The position numbers and the translations under genes were made by a program. Shown one piece after another: positions 47,012 to 56,612 of a DNA stretch of 64,000 nucleotides. The notes under the pieces were generated by a model that saw only the letters and a program-made list of their open reading frames with translations, was not told where the DNA came from and made no database searches. The stretch is from Pseudomonas sp. S31 (GTDB taxonomy: Bacteria > Pseudomonadota > Gammaproteobacteria > Pseudomonadales > Pseudomonadaceae), in the NCBI RefSeq assembly GCF_016648105.1, contig NZ_JACVVE010000034.1, positions 1 through 64,000 on the forward strand. The letters are read 5' to 3'. Positions within the stretch are counted from its first letter, which is position 1; the number at the start of each line of letters is the position of its first letter.

Positions 47012-48355
47012 TCACGCCGGCTGCGCGGCCCCGCGCCGCGCAGCCTGGGCGTGCCAGCCCTGCAACAGCACCGCCAGGGCAGCCAACCCGGCCGGCACCA
47101 GCAAGGCGGCGAAGACCTGGTCGAAACGCCAACCCATCGCCAGCATCTGCGCCCCGGCAAAGGCGCTGAGAATCGCCCCGAAGCGTCCGATCCCACTCAT
47201 CCAACTGGCCCCCGTGGCCCGCGCCTCGGTTGGGTAGAACCCTGCAGCCAGCGCATTCATGCCCACACTGCCACCATTCAGGCCAAAGCCCACGGCCCAG
47301 GCGATGGCACACAGCCAGGTGAAATCACCGGCCACCTGGCCGATGGCGAACACCACCACGCCACTGAACAGGAACGTCAGCATCAGCACCCGCTGTGGGT
47401 GCCAGCGATCCATCGCCCAGCCCACCGCAATCGCCCCCACCGGCCCGCCAATCTGGAAGCAGGCAGTGACGATGGCCGCCTCGGACACCGAGAAACCGCC
47501 GCCCTCCTTCACCAGGGTCGGCAACCAGCCACTGAACAGGTAGACCAGGAACAGCGCCAGGACATAGCCGCACCACAGCATCAGCGTGCCGAAACGGTAG
47601 CGTGGCGACAGAATGGTGCCGATGGCTCCGCCCTGGCTCGGCGCATCCGCCGCCAGCGCGAAGTGCGTGGACGGCGTGCTGACACCTGGGGCCAGGCGCT
47701 CGACGATGGCGCGGATGCGCTGCGGCTCGGCGCCCTTGCTGACCAGGAAGGTGACCGATTCAGGCAGGCGCCAGTACAGCAGTGGCAGCACCAGTAACGG
47801 CAGCACGCCGCCCAAGGCCAGCACGCTGCGCCAGCCCAGATTGGGAATCATCCAGGCGCTGACGAAGCCCCCGGCCGCAGCACCCAGGGAAAATCCGCAG
47901 AACGCCAGAGTGATCAACAACGAACGGCTGCGCGCCGGGGCGTATTCGCTGACCAACGTGCTGGCATTGGGCATGGCGGCGCCCAAACCCAGGCCGGTGA
48001 GAAAGCGCAACGCCACCAAGGTTTCCAGGTTCGGCGCGAACGCCGAGGCCAGGGTCCACAGGCCGAACAGCAGCACACTGCCGAGCAGCACCGCCTTGCG
48101 CCCATGACGGTCGGCCAGCGGGCCGGCGACCAGTGCCCCCAGGGCCAGCCCTATCAGTGCGGCACTGAGCACCGGCCCCAGGCTTTGCGGGCCGAGGCCC
48201 CATTCGCTTTTCAGTTGTGGCGCGATGAAACCGATGATGGCCACGTCCAGGCCATCCAGGGCGATGATCAGGAAGCCGAGGAAAACGACCCATTTCTGGA
48301 AATGGCCGATTGGCCGCTGGTCGATCAGCTGGCGCACGTCGAGGGTATGGTTCAT
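47012..48355 (-). CDS. MFS transporter of the aromatic acid:H+ symporter (AAHS) family
   Basis: A 447-residue, 12-helix symporter. The LDGLDVAIIGFIAPQL segment (about 33-48) contains the DGxD motif of PcaK/BenK-type aromatic acid transporters, followed by GPLADRHGRKAVL (motif A). The family imports protocatechuate, 4-hydroxybenzoate and similar acids. It follows the flavoprotein/NIPSNAP genes on the same strand, after an inverted REP pair, and likely takes up the compound that the cluster degrades. Confidence 0.9.
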   Translation of the reverse strand: MNHTLDVRQLIDQRPIGHFQKWVVFLGFLIIALDGLDVAIIGFIAPQLKSEWGLGPQSLGPVLSAALIGLALGALVAGPLADRHGRKAVLLGSVLLFGLWTLASAFAPNLETLVALRFLTGLGLGAAMPNASTLVSEYAPARSRSLLITLAFCGFSLGAAAGGFVSAWMIPNLGWRSVLALGGVLPLLVLPLLYWRLPESVTFLVSKGAEPQRIRAIVERLAPGVSTPSTHFALAADAPSQGGAIGTILSPRYRFGTLMLWCGYVLALFLVYLFSGWLPTLVKEGGGFSVSEAAIVTACFQIGGPVGAIAVGWAMDRWHPQRVLMLTFLFSGVVVFAIGQVAGDFTWLCAIAWAVGFGLNGGSVGMNALAAGFYPTEARATGASWMSGIGRFGAILSAFAGAQMLAMGWRFDQVFAALLVPAGLAALAVLLQGWHAQAARRGAAQPA

Positions 48356-48383
48356 TGCCTGAGTCTCTTGTTGTTTTTATCGT

Positions 48384-48466
48384 GTAGGAGCGGGTTTACC
48401 CGCGAACACCGGCGGAGCCGGTGCCATTCACCGCGTGGCCTGCTTCGCGGGTAAACCCGCTCCTAC
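48384..48466. repeat. Inverted pair of REP elements
   Basis: GTAGGAGCGGGTTTACCCGCGA (48384-48405) and its perfect inverse (48445-48466), 22-bp arms enclosing a small ACCGGC-GGA-GCCGGT stem. It lies between the MFS and NIPSNAP genes and may cut the operon message or protect its upstream half. Confidence 0.85.
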
Positions 48467-48490
48467 GGGGATTGCACCCGCGCTTGGAAA

Positions 48491-48823
48491 TTAGGCAGTG
48501 GCGAGGCTGCGCAGCGGCACCGGCTTGATGATCCGCGTCTCCTGGGCCACCACCAGGTCACGGGTAGCGTGCAGGTAGGCAGCGAAGTCGGGGTCGGCAT
48601 CGCGCGCGGCGCTACGCTTCTCGAAATCGTCCAGGCTGTCGTAGCCCCACAGGTGCACCACCTGGTTCAGTGGGCCGATGCTGCTGACGTAGAACGCCAG
48701 CGGTGGGCCCAGGTGGCGCAGCAGGATCGGCATCGCCAGCTGGTCGAACGCTTCGAGGAAGGCCGCCATGCAGCGCGGGCGGATGGTATAGACGCGGTGG
48801 TCGACGATGGGCTTGTGCATCAC
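48491..48823 (-). CDS. NIPSNAP-family protein
   Basis: A 110-residue protein with the NIPSNAP/dimeric alpha-beta-barrel pattern: YTIRPRCMAAFLEAF, the conserved VHLWGYDSLDDFEKR stretch and the YLHATRDLVVAQE ending. Such proteins often accompany catabolic enzymes, but their biochemical role is not established. Its start overlaps the flavoprotein stop by 4 bp. Confidence 0.85.
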   Translation of the reverse strand: MMHKPIVDHRVYTIRPRCMAAFLEAFDQLAMPILLRHLGPPLAFYVSSIGPLNQVVHLWGYDSLDDFEKRSAARDADPDFAAYLHATRDLVVAQETRIIKPVPLRSLATA

Positions 48824-50538
48824 GCCACCTCCCGCGCCTGGGCGGCACTGGCCAGGCCCTGGTCGACGCCCGCCAGATGGCGGCCGGTGATGTAGCCGAA
48901 GGTCATGATCGGCCCCAGGGTGATGCCGGCGCCGGGGTAGTTGCCGCCCATGATGCTGGCGCGGTCGTTGCCCACGGCATATAGCCCATCGATGGCCTGC
49001 TGTTCGCCATCGAGCACTTCGCCGACCACGCTGGTGCGCAGGCCGTCGAACGTGCCGAGATCGCCCATCACCACCTTGACCGCGAAGTACGGCCCCTCGC
49101 CCACTGGCGCCACGCAGGGGTTGGGTTGCTGCTGCGGGTCGGCCAGGTAGCGATTGAAGCTGGTCGAACCACGGCCGAACTGCAGGTCCTGCCCCTGGCG
49201 CGCCCCAAGGTTGTACTCACGCACCGTCTGCTCCAGGCCCTGGGCATCGATGCCGGCATTACGTGCCAGCTCCACCAGGCTGTCGCCCTTGACCAGATAG
49301 CCATTGCGCAGCAACGGCGACAACGGCATCGGCGCCGGCTTGGCATAGCCCAGCCCGTACTTGGCCAAGGTGCGACGGTCGCAGACCAGCCACATGGCGG
49401 TTTCCTTGGCATCGGCGCAGGCCTCGATCAAAGCGGCACCGACGTCGTGGTAGGAGTTGGACTCGTTGGTGAAGCGCCTGCCGCTGCGCAGCACGCCGAT
49501 CACCCCGGGCTTGTAGCGGTCGAGCAGGTGCGGGAAGGCTACCTGCCCACCACCGCGCATCGGCACCTTGGACACCGGCATCCATGCGGCGGCGGCCTGC
49601 AGGCGGATGTCGACCGTGGCGCCCAGGGCCTCGGCCATGCGCGCAGCATCTCCGGTGTTGCCTGCAGGTACCGGCGAAAAGTGCTCGCCACCGCGGCGCA
49701 GGTGCGGGTATGCCTGGCGGATGCGTTGCAAGTCGTGGGAAAAACCGCCACATGCCAACACCACGCCGCGCCGTGCTTCGATCCGCAGCGCCTGACCCGC
49801 CTGGTTGGCCAGTGCGCCGCGGACCCGCCCGCCCTCGTGCAGCAACTGCTTGGCTGGCGTACCGGTGAGGATCGGAATACCCAGGTCCTGCGCCGACTTC
49901 ACCAGGCGCGCGGCCAGGGCATTGCCGCTGGTGACCTGGGTACCGCGGCGATACAACGCCAGCTCCTTGAGGTGGGTCAGCAGGCGCTTGGCCACGTACA
50001 CGAACGACGTCAACGACCGGGTGACATTGAAGAAGTGCTTGAGGTCGGCGTTCGAGGAATTGAACATCATGCCGATGAAGGTGATGGTCTTCAGCGGTGG
50101 GCGCAGCCGCGCCATGTCAGCGCCCAGTTCGCGGATGTCGAAGGGCGCGGCCAGGATCGAGCGCCCGACATCGACGCCCCCTTCGACTTGCGGGTGATAA
50201 TCCGGGTACAGGGTGGGCACGAAGCGCACGGCGGTCTCGCGCTGGAAGAACTCGACCATGTCCGGAGCGTGGCGCAGGAACGCCTCGACACCTGCTTCAT
50301 CGAAACAGGCCCCGGCTTCGTTGCGCAGATAGGTCAGTGCGGCCTCCTTGCTGTCGTTGCTGCCGAGCCGGTTGCCCGGGACCCACAGCACGCCACCGGA
50401 AAACGCCGTGGTGCCACCGAAGCAGTCGTCCTTCTCGATGACGAGCACATCCAGGCCATGCTTCTTCGCCGTGATCGCCGTGGACAGCCCACCGGCACCC
50501 GCGCCGATCACCAGCACATCGCAGGTTCGCGTGGTCAT
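48820..50538 (-). CDS. FAD-dependent oxidoreductase (3-ketosteroid dehydrogenase/fumarate reductase-like)
   Basis: A 572-residue flavoprotein of the FAD-binding-2 family. The dinucleotide motif is VLVIGAGAGGLSTAITA (8-24), then VIEKDDCFGGTTAFSGGVLW (typical of KstD-like proteins), GVVLACGGF, and the C-terminal GLYAVGNDRASIMGGNYPGAGITLGPIMTFG cap block (shortened). Relatives dehydrogenate ketosteroids or reduce activated double bonds. The fumarate reductase active-site Arg pattern is not obvious to me. ATG 50538 overlaps the SDR stop by 4 bp; upstream frame extension lies inside the SDR gene. The substrate is unknown. Confidence 0.88.
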   Translation of the reverse strand: MTTRTCDVLVIGAGAGGLSTAITAKKHGLDVLVIEKDDCFGGTTAFSGGVLWVPGNRLGSNDSKEAALTYLRNEAGACFDEAGVEAFLRHAPDMVEFFQRETAVRFVPTLYPDYHPQVEGGVDVGRSILAAPFDIRELGADMARLRPPLKTITFIGMMFNSSNADLKHFFNVTRSLTSFVYVAKRLLTHLKELALYRRGTQVTSGNALAARLVKSAQDLGIPILTGTPAKQLLHEGGRVRGALANQAGQALRIEARRGVVLACGGFSHDLQRIRQAYPHLRRGGEHFSPVPAGNTGDAARMAEALGATVDIRLQAAAAWMPVSKVPMRGGGQVAFPHLLDRYKPGVIGVLRSGRRFTNESNSYHDVGAALIEACADAKETAMWLVCDRRTLAKYGLGYAKPAPMPLSPLLRNGYLVKGDSLVELARNAGIDAQGLEQTVREYNLGARQGQDLQFGRGSTSFNRYLADPQQQPNPCVAPVGEGPYFAVKVVMGDLGTFDGLRTSVVGEVLDGEQQAIDGLYAVGNDRASIMGGNYPGAGITLGPIMTFGYITGRHLAGVDQGLASAAQAREVA

Positions 50539-51362
50539 GGTCGTACCCCCTCGAAGCCTGGGCGTGGAATCAACGCCATGGGCATGCTTTCCAGCCCGCC
50601 ATCGACGGTCAGTTCGGCGCCATTGATGTAGTCGGCACGCGGGCTGGCCAGGAACAACACGGCTTCGGCGATATCCTGCGGTTCGCCGATGCGCCCGTTG
50701 GCGGTCATGGCGCTGCGCTGGCGTTCGATGTTCGGGTCGGTATAGAACGCCGCCGACAGCGGCGTGCGAATCAGCCCCGGGCACACGGTATTGCTGCGCA
50801 CCCCGCGAGGCCCCCATTCGACGGCAAGTTGGCGCGACAGCATGCTGACCCCGGCCTTGGCTGCGCTGTAGGCGCCACTGTTGGGCTGTGGGTAGTGCGC
50901 GGCGATGGAAGCGACATGCACCATGCGGCCCTGACCCCGCTGGAGCATGCCACGGCCGAACGCCTGGGCGCACAACAGGTAGCCGCTGAGGTTGACCGCC
51001 AACACCTGGTTCCACTGCTCCAGGCCGATCTCGTCGAGCGAACCCGGGCGCAGCACGCTGGCGTTGTTGACCAGCACGTCACAGCGGCCGTGCAGGGCCT
51101 GCACCTGCGCCGCGGCCTGTTCGACGCTGGCAGGGTCGGCGATGTCGCAGGCCAGCGCACTGACTTCGCCGACGCTGTGCTCGGCCAGGGTGGCCGCCAG
51201 CTCCCGGCACTTGTCGATATCCCGGTCGAGCAACAGCACATGGGCCTGTTGCTCGACCAGCGCGCGGGCCAGAGCCGCACCGATGCCACCGGCGGCGCCG
51301 GTGACCACGCAGACAGCCGAGTCCAGGCCCAGCCAATGGGAATTGCTGTTGTTGTTCTGCAT
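50535..51362 (-). CDS. SDR-family dehydrogenase
   Basis: A 275-residue classical SDR with VVTGAAGGIGAALA near 19-32, NNASVL, catalytic Ser in HVASIAAHY and YSAAK at about 165-169, followed by VCPGLIRTPL. It is the first gene of a minus-strand set of four (SDR, KstD-like flavoprotein, NIPSNAP, AAHS transporter), each of the first three overlapping the next by 4 bp, so they act in one pathway. It is 178 bp from a divergent AraC gene. The pathway substrate could be an aromatic or alicyclic acid. Confidence 0.9.
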   Translation of the reverse strand: MQNNNSNSHWLGLDSAVCVVTGAAGGIGAALARALVEQQAHVLLLDRDIDKCRELAATLAEHSVGEVSALACDIADPASVEQAAAQVQALHGRCDVLVNNASVLRPGSLDEIGLEQWNQVLAVNLSGYLLCAQAFGRGMLQRGQGRMVHVASIAAHYPQPNSGAYSAAKAGVSMLSRQLAVEWGPRGVRSNTVCPGLIRTPLSAAFYTDPNIERQRSAMTANGRIGEPQDIAEAVLFLASPRADYINGAELTVDGGLESMPMALIPRPGFEGVRP

Positions 51363-51539
51363 ACCGCTCTCCAGAGTGTCGCTTCATCTGGCGAACAGCC
51401 TAGGGCCGGCGGCAGGCTTTGCAGAATGGACAAAACCTGCAAGCGCGGCCACATTCCCGGCAATTTCGTCCCTGCCCCCTGGACCTCGCGCCCGCCTGTG
51501 GCACAGTGGGCGGGTAGCGTCCAGAACAATTACAACGAC

Positions 51540-52418
51540 ATGAACAAGATCCCCAACTACGCCCTGTACGGCGAGACCGCGCAGCCGGTGTGGCACGAAT
51601 CGCTGCATGTGGAGCAGATCTCCAAGCGCTCCGGCGCGCACAACTGGGAAATCGCCGCGCACCGCCACGAGGGCCTGTTGCAGTGGCTGTACTTGCAGAG
51701 CGGCGCCGGTGAGGTGCTGTTCGACAGCGAGCGCCTGCAGGTGCGGGCACCGTGCGTGGTGTACGTGCCGGCGCAGGTGGTGCATGGCTTCAACTGGGCC
51801 GGCCAGGTCGAAGGCCAGGTCGTCACCGCCGCGCAACCACCGCTGGAAAGCATCGCCCAGGTGCTGGCGCCGCACCTGCTGGCACAGATCCGCAAGCCCC
51901 AGGTCATCGCCCTGCCCCATTGGCCCGCCGACGAAGACCCCTTGCTGCCGTTGTGCCGCGCCTTGCGCGAGGAGTACCACAACCGCGCCCGCGAACATGT
52001 GGCCAGCAGCATGTCGCTGCTCCTGGCCCTACTGATCCAGTCGCTGCGTCACGAGCCCGACGCCCCCGGCGCAGCGCCCCGCCAGCCCTCGCGGCGCAGC
52101 CAGCAGTTGACCGGCTTTCGCGAACTGGTGGACCAGCACTACCGCGAACACCTGCCGCTGGGGTTCTACGCCAGTGAGCTGGGCATGACCCTGACTACCT
52201 TGGGAAGGCTGTGCCAGGAGCATCTGGGCATGACGCCGATGAGCGTGATCAATGCCCGGCTGGTGCTGGAGGCCAAGCGGACCCTGGGGCATTCGACCTC
52301 CAGCGTGAAGGAGATCGCCCATGAGCTGGGGTTTGTCGACGTGGGCTATTTCAGCCGGTTCTTCCGCAAGCAGTGTGGGGTGAGTCCGAGTGATTTTCGG
52401 GGGGCGAGACAGGGTTGA
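51540..52418 (+). CDS. AraC-family regulator (PobR/HpaA-like)
   Basis: A 292-residue AraC regulator. An N-terminal cupin domain (HRHEGLLQWLYLQSGAGEVLF and VPAQVVHGF) binds the effector, and the C-terminal two helix-turn-helix domain has the typical EIAHELGFVDVGYFSRFFRKQ ending. The cupin arrangement resembles the PobR/HpaA branch, activators of aromatic acid catabolism. ATG 51540 is preferred, but no clear ribosome site is visible and an ATG at 51426 in frame is possible. It is divergent from the SDR-led cluster. Confidence 0.85.
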   Translation: MNKIPNYALYGETAQPVWHESLHVEQISKRSGAHNWEIAAHRHEGLLQWLYLQSGAGEVLFDSERLQVRAPCVVYVPAQVVHGFNWAGQVEGQVVTAAQPPLESIAQVLAPHLLAQIRKPQVIALPHWPADEDPLLPLCRALREEYHNRAREHVASSMSLLLALLIQSLRHEPDAPGAAPRQPSRRSQQLTGFRELVDQHYREHLPLGFYASELGMTLTTLGRLCQEHLGMTPMSVINARLVLEAKRTLGHSTSSVKEIAHELGFVDVGYFSRFFRKQCGVSPSDFRGARQG

Positions 52419-52442
52419 TCGCGTTACGCAATGAAAGGCCGT

Positions 52443-53507
52443 TCAATACCCCGTCATCTCCAGATACCCCCGCCCCTGCCCATCCCCGCTGATGCGCACC
52501 GGCCCTTCCCAATACGGGAACCGTGTCCCCATCCAGGCCTTGGGCTCGATGGCCTCGACCTGCACGTCCAGCTGCACCGCAGGCACCGCGACCCGCCAGT
52601 GGGTCGGTATCTGCTTGCCATTTTCCTGCCGGGTCCAGGCCAGCGGTGTGAGTTCGATCTCGCCGCCTTGCAACGCTCGGGTCCGCCCTTGGGAATCGAC
52701 CCAGGTACCGGCGCGGTATGGCGCCCTTTGGTCCTCACGCACCTGGAACACCATCACCTTGGCCCCACTGGCCAGGTGCAGCGAGAACCAGTCCCAACCG
52801 CTCTGCCCAGCCGCCAGTGGCTGGCTGCTCCACTCGCGGTCGAGCCAGGCCTGCCCGGTCACCGGGATACGCTGCCCGTCGCGCTGCACCTGGCCCTTCA
52901 CCCGATAGAACGGCTGGCTGTAGTAATACGACGCCTGACCCTTGCCGGACTTTTCGCTGTAGCCCTGGTTGCCATGCAGCACCAGCGGTCGGTCGCTAGC
53001 CAGGCTCAGGTCGTAGCTGAATCCAGGCCCATTGGCGCGCATGCGTAGCTGGTCTATCCCAGGTCCCCCCTGCAACGACCAGTCGTTGATCCATGCATGG
53101 AACGGCTCGGCTACGGCGCCGGCCTGGCCAATGCCGCCACGGGCCAGGGTCTCGCCGACCTGGTGACCGCCAGGCCCAGTCAGCGCCGCATGGCCCAGCC
53201 ACAGGTTCGGGCTGTTCCACCCCGTCGTTTCCGCGCCGGGGCGCAAGGCCGAGCGGAACAATGTCCACTGCACGCCCCAGTCACGACCCTCGGCGTCGTT
53301 GAGGTTGGCGGTGACGTACCACCACTCGATGCGAAAACCGTCATGGGCACCGTGATCGCGAGGGAATACCAGCGGTACATTGGCCGCCACCGGTTGGAAT
53401 CCGCCAGCGTCGGCGCCCAGGCCGGCGTAACCCTTCGGCGCAGGCGCGGGTGGCTCGCAGCCGGCGAGCAGCAGGCACGCCAGCAGGGCCCAGGTTTCAA
53501 CCTTCAT
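52443..53507 (-). CDS. AttH/CrtC-like lipocalin-domain lipoprotein
   Basis: A 354-residue predicted lipoprotein with lipobox LLAGC ending at Cys17 and a proline-rich linker. It carries the AttH/carotenoid 1,2-hydratase-like pattern FRIEWWYVTANLND near 58-71, GQAWLDREWSSQP in the middle and EGPVRISG near the end, which form two lipocalin-like barrels. Genes of this kind accompany an ABC ATPase and FtsX-like permease (Agrobacterium att region and many proteobacteria). It overlaps the permease end by 11 bp. The ligand and function are unknown. Confidence 0.87.
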   Translation of the reverse strand: MKVETWALLACLLLAGCEPPAPAPKGYAGLGADAGGFQPVAANVPLVFPRDHGAHDGFRIEWWYVTANLNDAEGRDWGVQWTLFRSALRPGAETTGWNSPNLWLGHAALTGPGGHQVGETLARGGIGQAGAVAEPFHAWINDWSLQGGPGIDQLRMRANGPGFSYDLSLASDRPLVLHGNQGYSEKSGKGQASYYYSQPFYRVKGQVQRDGQRIPVTGQAWLDREWSSQPLAAGQSGWDWFSLHLASGAKVMVFQVREDQRAPYRAGTWVDSQGRTRALQGGEIELTPLAWTRQENGKQIPTHWRVAVPAVQLDVQVEAIEPKAWMGTRFPYWEGPVRISGDGQGRGYLEMTGY

Positions 53508-55956
53508 CGCTGAACCGCCGCAACAAGTCGCTGGGCTGGCGGCGCGCCAGTTGCCAAAGCGGCCAGGCGCTCGCCAGCAGGCTGGTCAGCAGGCCCAGCA
53601 CGGCCAGTTGCGCCAGTTGCCCGGGGAACACGTGCCAAGGCAGGCGCCAACCGAAGGCCTGCACGTTCACCACCGCCACCAGGCACCAAGCCAGGAGCAG
53701 GCCGAGAGGGATCGCCAGCAGCACGGTGAAGCCACTGAGCAGCAGCATCTGGCCCAGGCTCAGCCAGGCCAACCAACGGCGCGGAACACCCAATGCCCAC
53801 AGCGGCGCCAACTGCCCCAGGCGGCGTTGGCCCAGGGTCAGCTGGCTGATCAACAGCGCCACCCCGGCCACGCCAAGGGTCAGGCTGTTCAAGGCTGCCG
53901 TCACCGTGAACGTGCGGTTGAACACCTGGGTCGACCAGGCTTTGAGGCTGGCCTGCTCGACCAGCCGATCATCATCCAGGGCGAAGCGCTGCTGCAGTTC
54001 AAGCTTCAGCGATTGCACCGCGTCCGGGCGAGCCAGCACGCTCAATCCCGCCAGCCGGGCCGCAGGCGCATGGCGGCGCAGCCAGTCGGCGTTGACCAGG
54101 ACATGGCCCTTGGGGTTGCCGTAATCGGCGTAGATGCCGACCACGCTCAGCGCCTGGGCCGGCTCGCTCGGCAAGGGCACGCTATCTCCGAGCCAGACCC
54201 CGAGGCGGCGTGCCAGTTGCTCGCTGAGCATGGCGCCATGCCCCGCTGCCAACCGTTCCCAGGCCTGGGGCGCCTGTTCCAGCAATGGCCAGTGATCGCG
54301 GTAGAAGGCATCATCGACCACACCTTGCACCTGCACTGGCCAGTGCTCGAGACGCCACTCCACCCGCCAACTGGGCAGCACGCTGCCGACACCCGGTGCG
54401 TGCATCAGCTGAGCCTCTATCTGCCGAGCCTGGGCGTCGTTGCGCGGGCTGATGTACAGATCCGCCGCCAGGCGCTGGTCCAGCCAGCCGGTGAAGGTAC
54501 GCCGAAAACCTTCGGTCATGCCACCTACGCCAACGCTGGCGGCCAATGCCAGCAACAGCGCCATCAACGCCAGGCTCAGTGCTGGCAGTTGCTCGCGGCT
54601 ATCGGCGACGAACCATTGCGCCAACGGGCGCCGGCAGCGACGCGCCAGGCCGCCAAGCAGTGCCGCCAGCACACCGGGCAGGAGCAACGCCGCGGCCAGC
54701 AACAACGCCGCGAGCATCGCGAAGGCGCTAGGCAAGCCGTTACCCAGATAACCCAAGCCCAGTGCGGCCACCAGCAACAGGCTGCCTGCCAGGGCCTGGC
54801 GTTTCAGCCAGGGTACCTGGGCCAGGCGCCAGGCCTGCGGCTGCGCCAACGCCAGCAAGGGCAGGCGCGCGGCACGCAACAGGCTATCGCAGCCCGCCAG
54901 CAGGGCGCCCAGCAGTGCCACGGCAATGCCTGCCAACCACCACCACAATGGCAGTTGCAACTGCCCCGCCAGCCGCGCGCCGTACAGCCCTTGCAGGCTC
55001 GAAGCCACGTCTGGCAAGAGCAGTGCAGCCAGCAGGTATCCACTCAGCACCCCGGCCACCCCGCCCGCCAACGCGAACAGGCCGAGTTCCATGGCCAGCG
55101 CGCCCAGCAAGGTTTTCAAGCTTACCCCGCATGCACGCAACGTGCGGATCAGCCCTCGCCGCTGCTCCAGGGCCAGGCCGATGGCCGCGTGGGCAATGAA
55201 CAGCCCGACCACGAAGGCCAGCAGGCCCAAGGCGGTGAGGTTCAGGTGAAAGCTTGCGGTCAGCCGCTCCAGGTCACCCTCGTCGCTGCCAGGCACCACC
55301 TTCAGGCGCGCCGCGACATCAGCCGGCAATGGCCGGTTGGCACCGGCGATCACCCGCGAGAGCTGCCCGGGCGCATCGAGCAAGGTCTGCGCCTGACCGA
55401 TGTCGACCACGATCACGCCGGGTGCCAACTGTGCGCTGAGGGTCAGTGGCGGCAACGTATGTCCGTCGATGGTTTTCGGTCGGTCGCCGACCTTACTCCC
55501 GAGTTGCCGCAAGGTGTCAGGCCCGACCCAGGCCTGCCCCGGCGAACCCACGAACGCTTGCAGGTCGAAGCCTTGGGTGTCTGCTCCCGCCACCGACATC
55601 CCCGGCAACAGGCTGAGCGGCTCGATGCCGATCAGTTGCAGGCTGACCTCCGGCTCCCCGGCCAGGCGCATGCGCCCTTCCAGCAGCGGGGTTGCCTGCC
55701 ACCCTTGCTTGCGCAGCTGTACATAGAGCGCCTGATCGAAGCGCTGGCCGTCGCGGGCCACGACTTGTGGCCTTTGCGGGCCGGCCAAGAGCGCCCGGGC
55801 CTGGGCATAGTCGTTCCTCGCCTGGCTATTCAGGGCTTGCACGCCTGTCCACAACGCGGTGGCCAGCCACAGCCCGGTGAAAATGCCGAGGGCTTGCAGG
55901 CGATGACGCCACCAGTGGCTGCACAGGGCCTGCAAGGCAATGCGCAGGCTGCTCAT
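53497..55956 (-). CDS. FtsX/MacB-type ABC transporter permease
   Basis: An 819-residue permease with an N-terminal helix and periplasmic domain, then two FtsX domains (around 245-385 and 695-815), i.e. ten predicted membrane helices. Such type VII permeases use mechanotransmission on envelope substrates (lipoproteins, toxins, siderophores) instead of transport through the membrane. It follows the ATPase gene with a 1-bp stop/start overlap and precedes the AttH-like lipoprotein gene, giving a three-gene unit. Confidence 0.9.
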   Translation of the reverse strand: MSSLRIALQALCSHWWRHRLQALGIFTGLWLATALWTGVQALNSQARNDYAQARALLAGPQRPQVVARDGQRFDQALYVQLRKQGWQATPLLEGRMRLAGEPEVSLQLIGIEPLSLLPGMSVAGADTQGFDLQAFVGSPGQAWVGPDTLRQLGSKVGDRPKTIDGHTLPPLTLSAQLAPGVIVVDIGQAQTLLDAPGQLSRVIAGANRPLPADVAARLKVVPGSDEGDLERLTASFHLNLTALGLLAFVVGLFIAHAAIGLALEQRRGLIRTLRACGVSLKTLLGALAMELGLFALAGGVAGVLSGYLLAALLLPDVASSLQGLYGARLAGQLQLPLWWWLAGIAVALLGALLAGCDSLLRAARLPLLALAQPQAWRLAQVPWLKRQALAGSLLLVAALGLGYLGNGLPSAFAMLAALLLAAALLLPGVLAALLGGLARRCRRPLAQWFVADSREQLPALSLALMALLLALAASVGVGGMTEGFRRTFTGWLDQRLAADLYISPRNDAQARQIEAQLMHAPGVGSVLPSWRVEWRLEHWPVQVQGVVDDAFYRDHWPLLEQAPQAWERLAAGHGAMLSEQLARRLGVWLGDSVPLPSEPAQALSVVGIYADYGNPKGHVLVNADWLRRHAPAARLAGLSVLARPDAVQSLKLELQQRFALDDDRLVEQASLKAWSTQVFNRTFTVTAALNSLTLGVAGVALLISQLTLGQRRLGQLAPLWALGVPRRWLAWLSLGQMLLLSGFTVLLAIPLGLLLAWCLVAVVNVQAFGWRLPWHVFPGQLAQLAVLGLLTSLLASAWPLWQLARRQPSDLLRRFSDEG

Positions 55957-56612
55957 CAGCCTTGCACCCTGCCCTGGTGCAACATGCAGCGGTGCGCCAA
56001 GCGGGCTGCCAGGCGTTGACTGTGGGTGACCATCAGCAGGCTGCTGCCGGCTTCTTCCACCAATTGCAGGAGCAGGGCCAAAACCTCGTCGCTACTGGCT
56101 TCATCGAGGCTGCCGGTGGGTTCGTCGGCCAGGAGCACGCCAGGTCGGCTGGCCAGCGCACGGCCAATGGCGACCCGCTGCTGCTGGCCCCCCGACAATT
56201 GCTCCGGGTAGCGCTGCAGCAATTGCGACAGCCCCAGCCGCTGCGCCAGGTAGGCAGACCATTGCACGTCGTGGCGCCCGGCCAAGCGCGCCTGGAACGC
56301 CAGGTTGGCCGCCACATCCAGGCTGCTGATGAGATTGTATTGCTGAAACACCAGGCCGATGCCTTCGCGCCGCCAGCGGGCCAGGGCCGGTTCGGCATGG
56401 CTGTCGAGGGGATGGCCGTCGATCAGGATACGGCCACTGTCAGGCCGATCGAGGCCGGCCAGCAGGTGCAGCAAGGTGCTCTTGCCACTGCCCGACTCGC
56501 CCATCAACGCCAGGCTGGTGCCACGGGGCAGGGTCAGGTCTACGCCACGCAAGACTTGCAGCTGGCCCTGGGCGGTGGGGAATGACTTGTGCAGGTGTTC
56601 GACGACCAGCAT
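55956..56612 (-). CDS. ABC transporter ATP-binding protein (LolD/MacB type)
   Basis: A 218-residue ATPase with Walker A GESGSGKST, Q-loop FQQYNL, signature LSGGQQQR, Walker B VLLADEPTGSLD and switch VTHSQR. The length and the GSLDEASSDEVLALL region fit the LolD/MacB group. ATG 56612 is used; a TTG 33 bp upstream (56645) is possible but has no better ribosome site. It partners the FtsX-like permease and the AttH-like lipoprotein. Confidence 0.9.
   Translation of the reverse strand: MLVVEHLHKSFPTAQGQLQVLRGVDLTLPRGTSLALMGESGSGKSTLLHLLAGLDRPDSGRILIDGHPLDSHAEPALARWRREGIGLVFQQYNLISSLDVAANLAFQARLAGRHDVQWSAYLAQRLGLSQLLQRYPEQLSGGQQQRVAIGRALASRPGVLLADEPTGSLDEASSDEVLALLLQLVEEAGSSLLMVTHSQRLAARLAHRCMLHQGRVQG

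Noticed and set aside
53551..56019. 822-codon + strand frame opposite the FtsX-like permease
   Set aside because: Gln/His-rich composition without any motif, fully antisense to a gene with clear domain structure.
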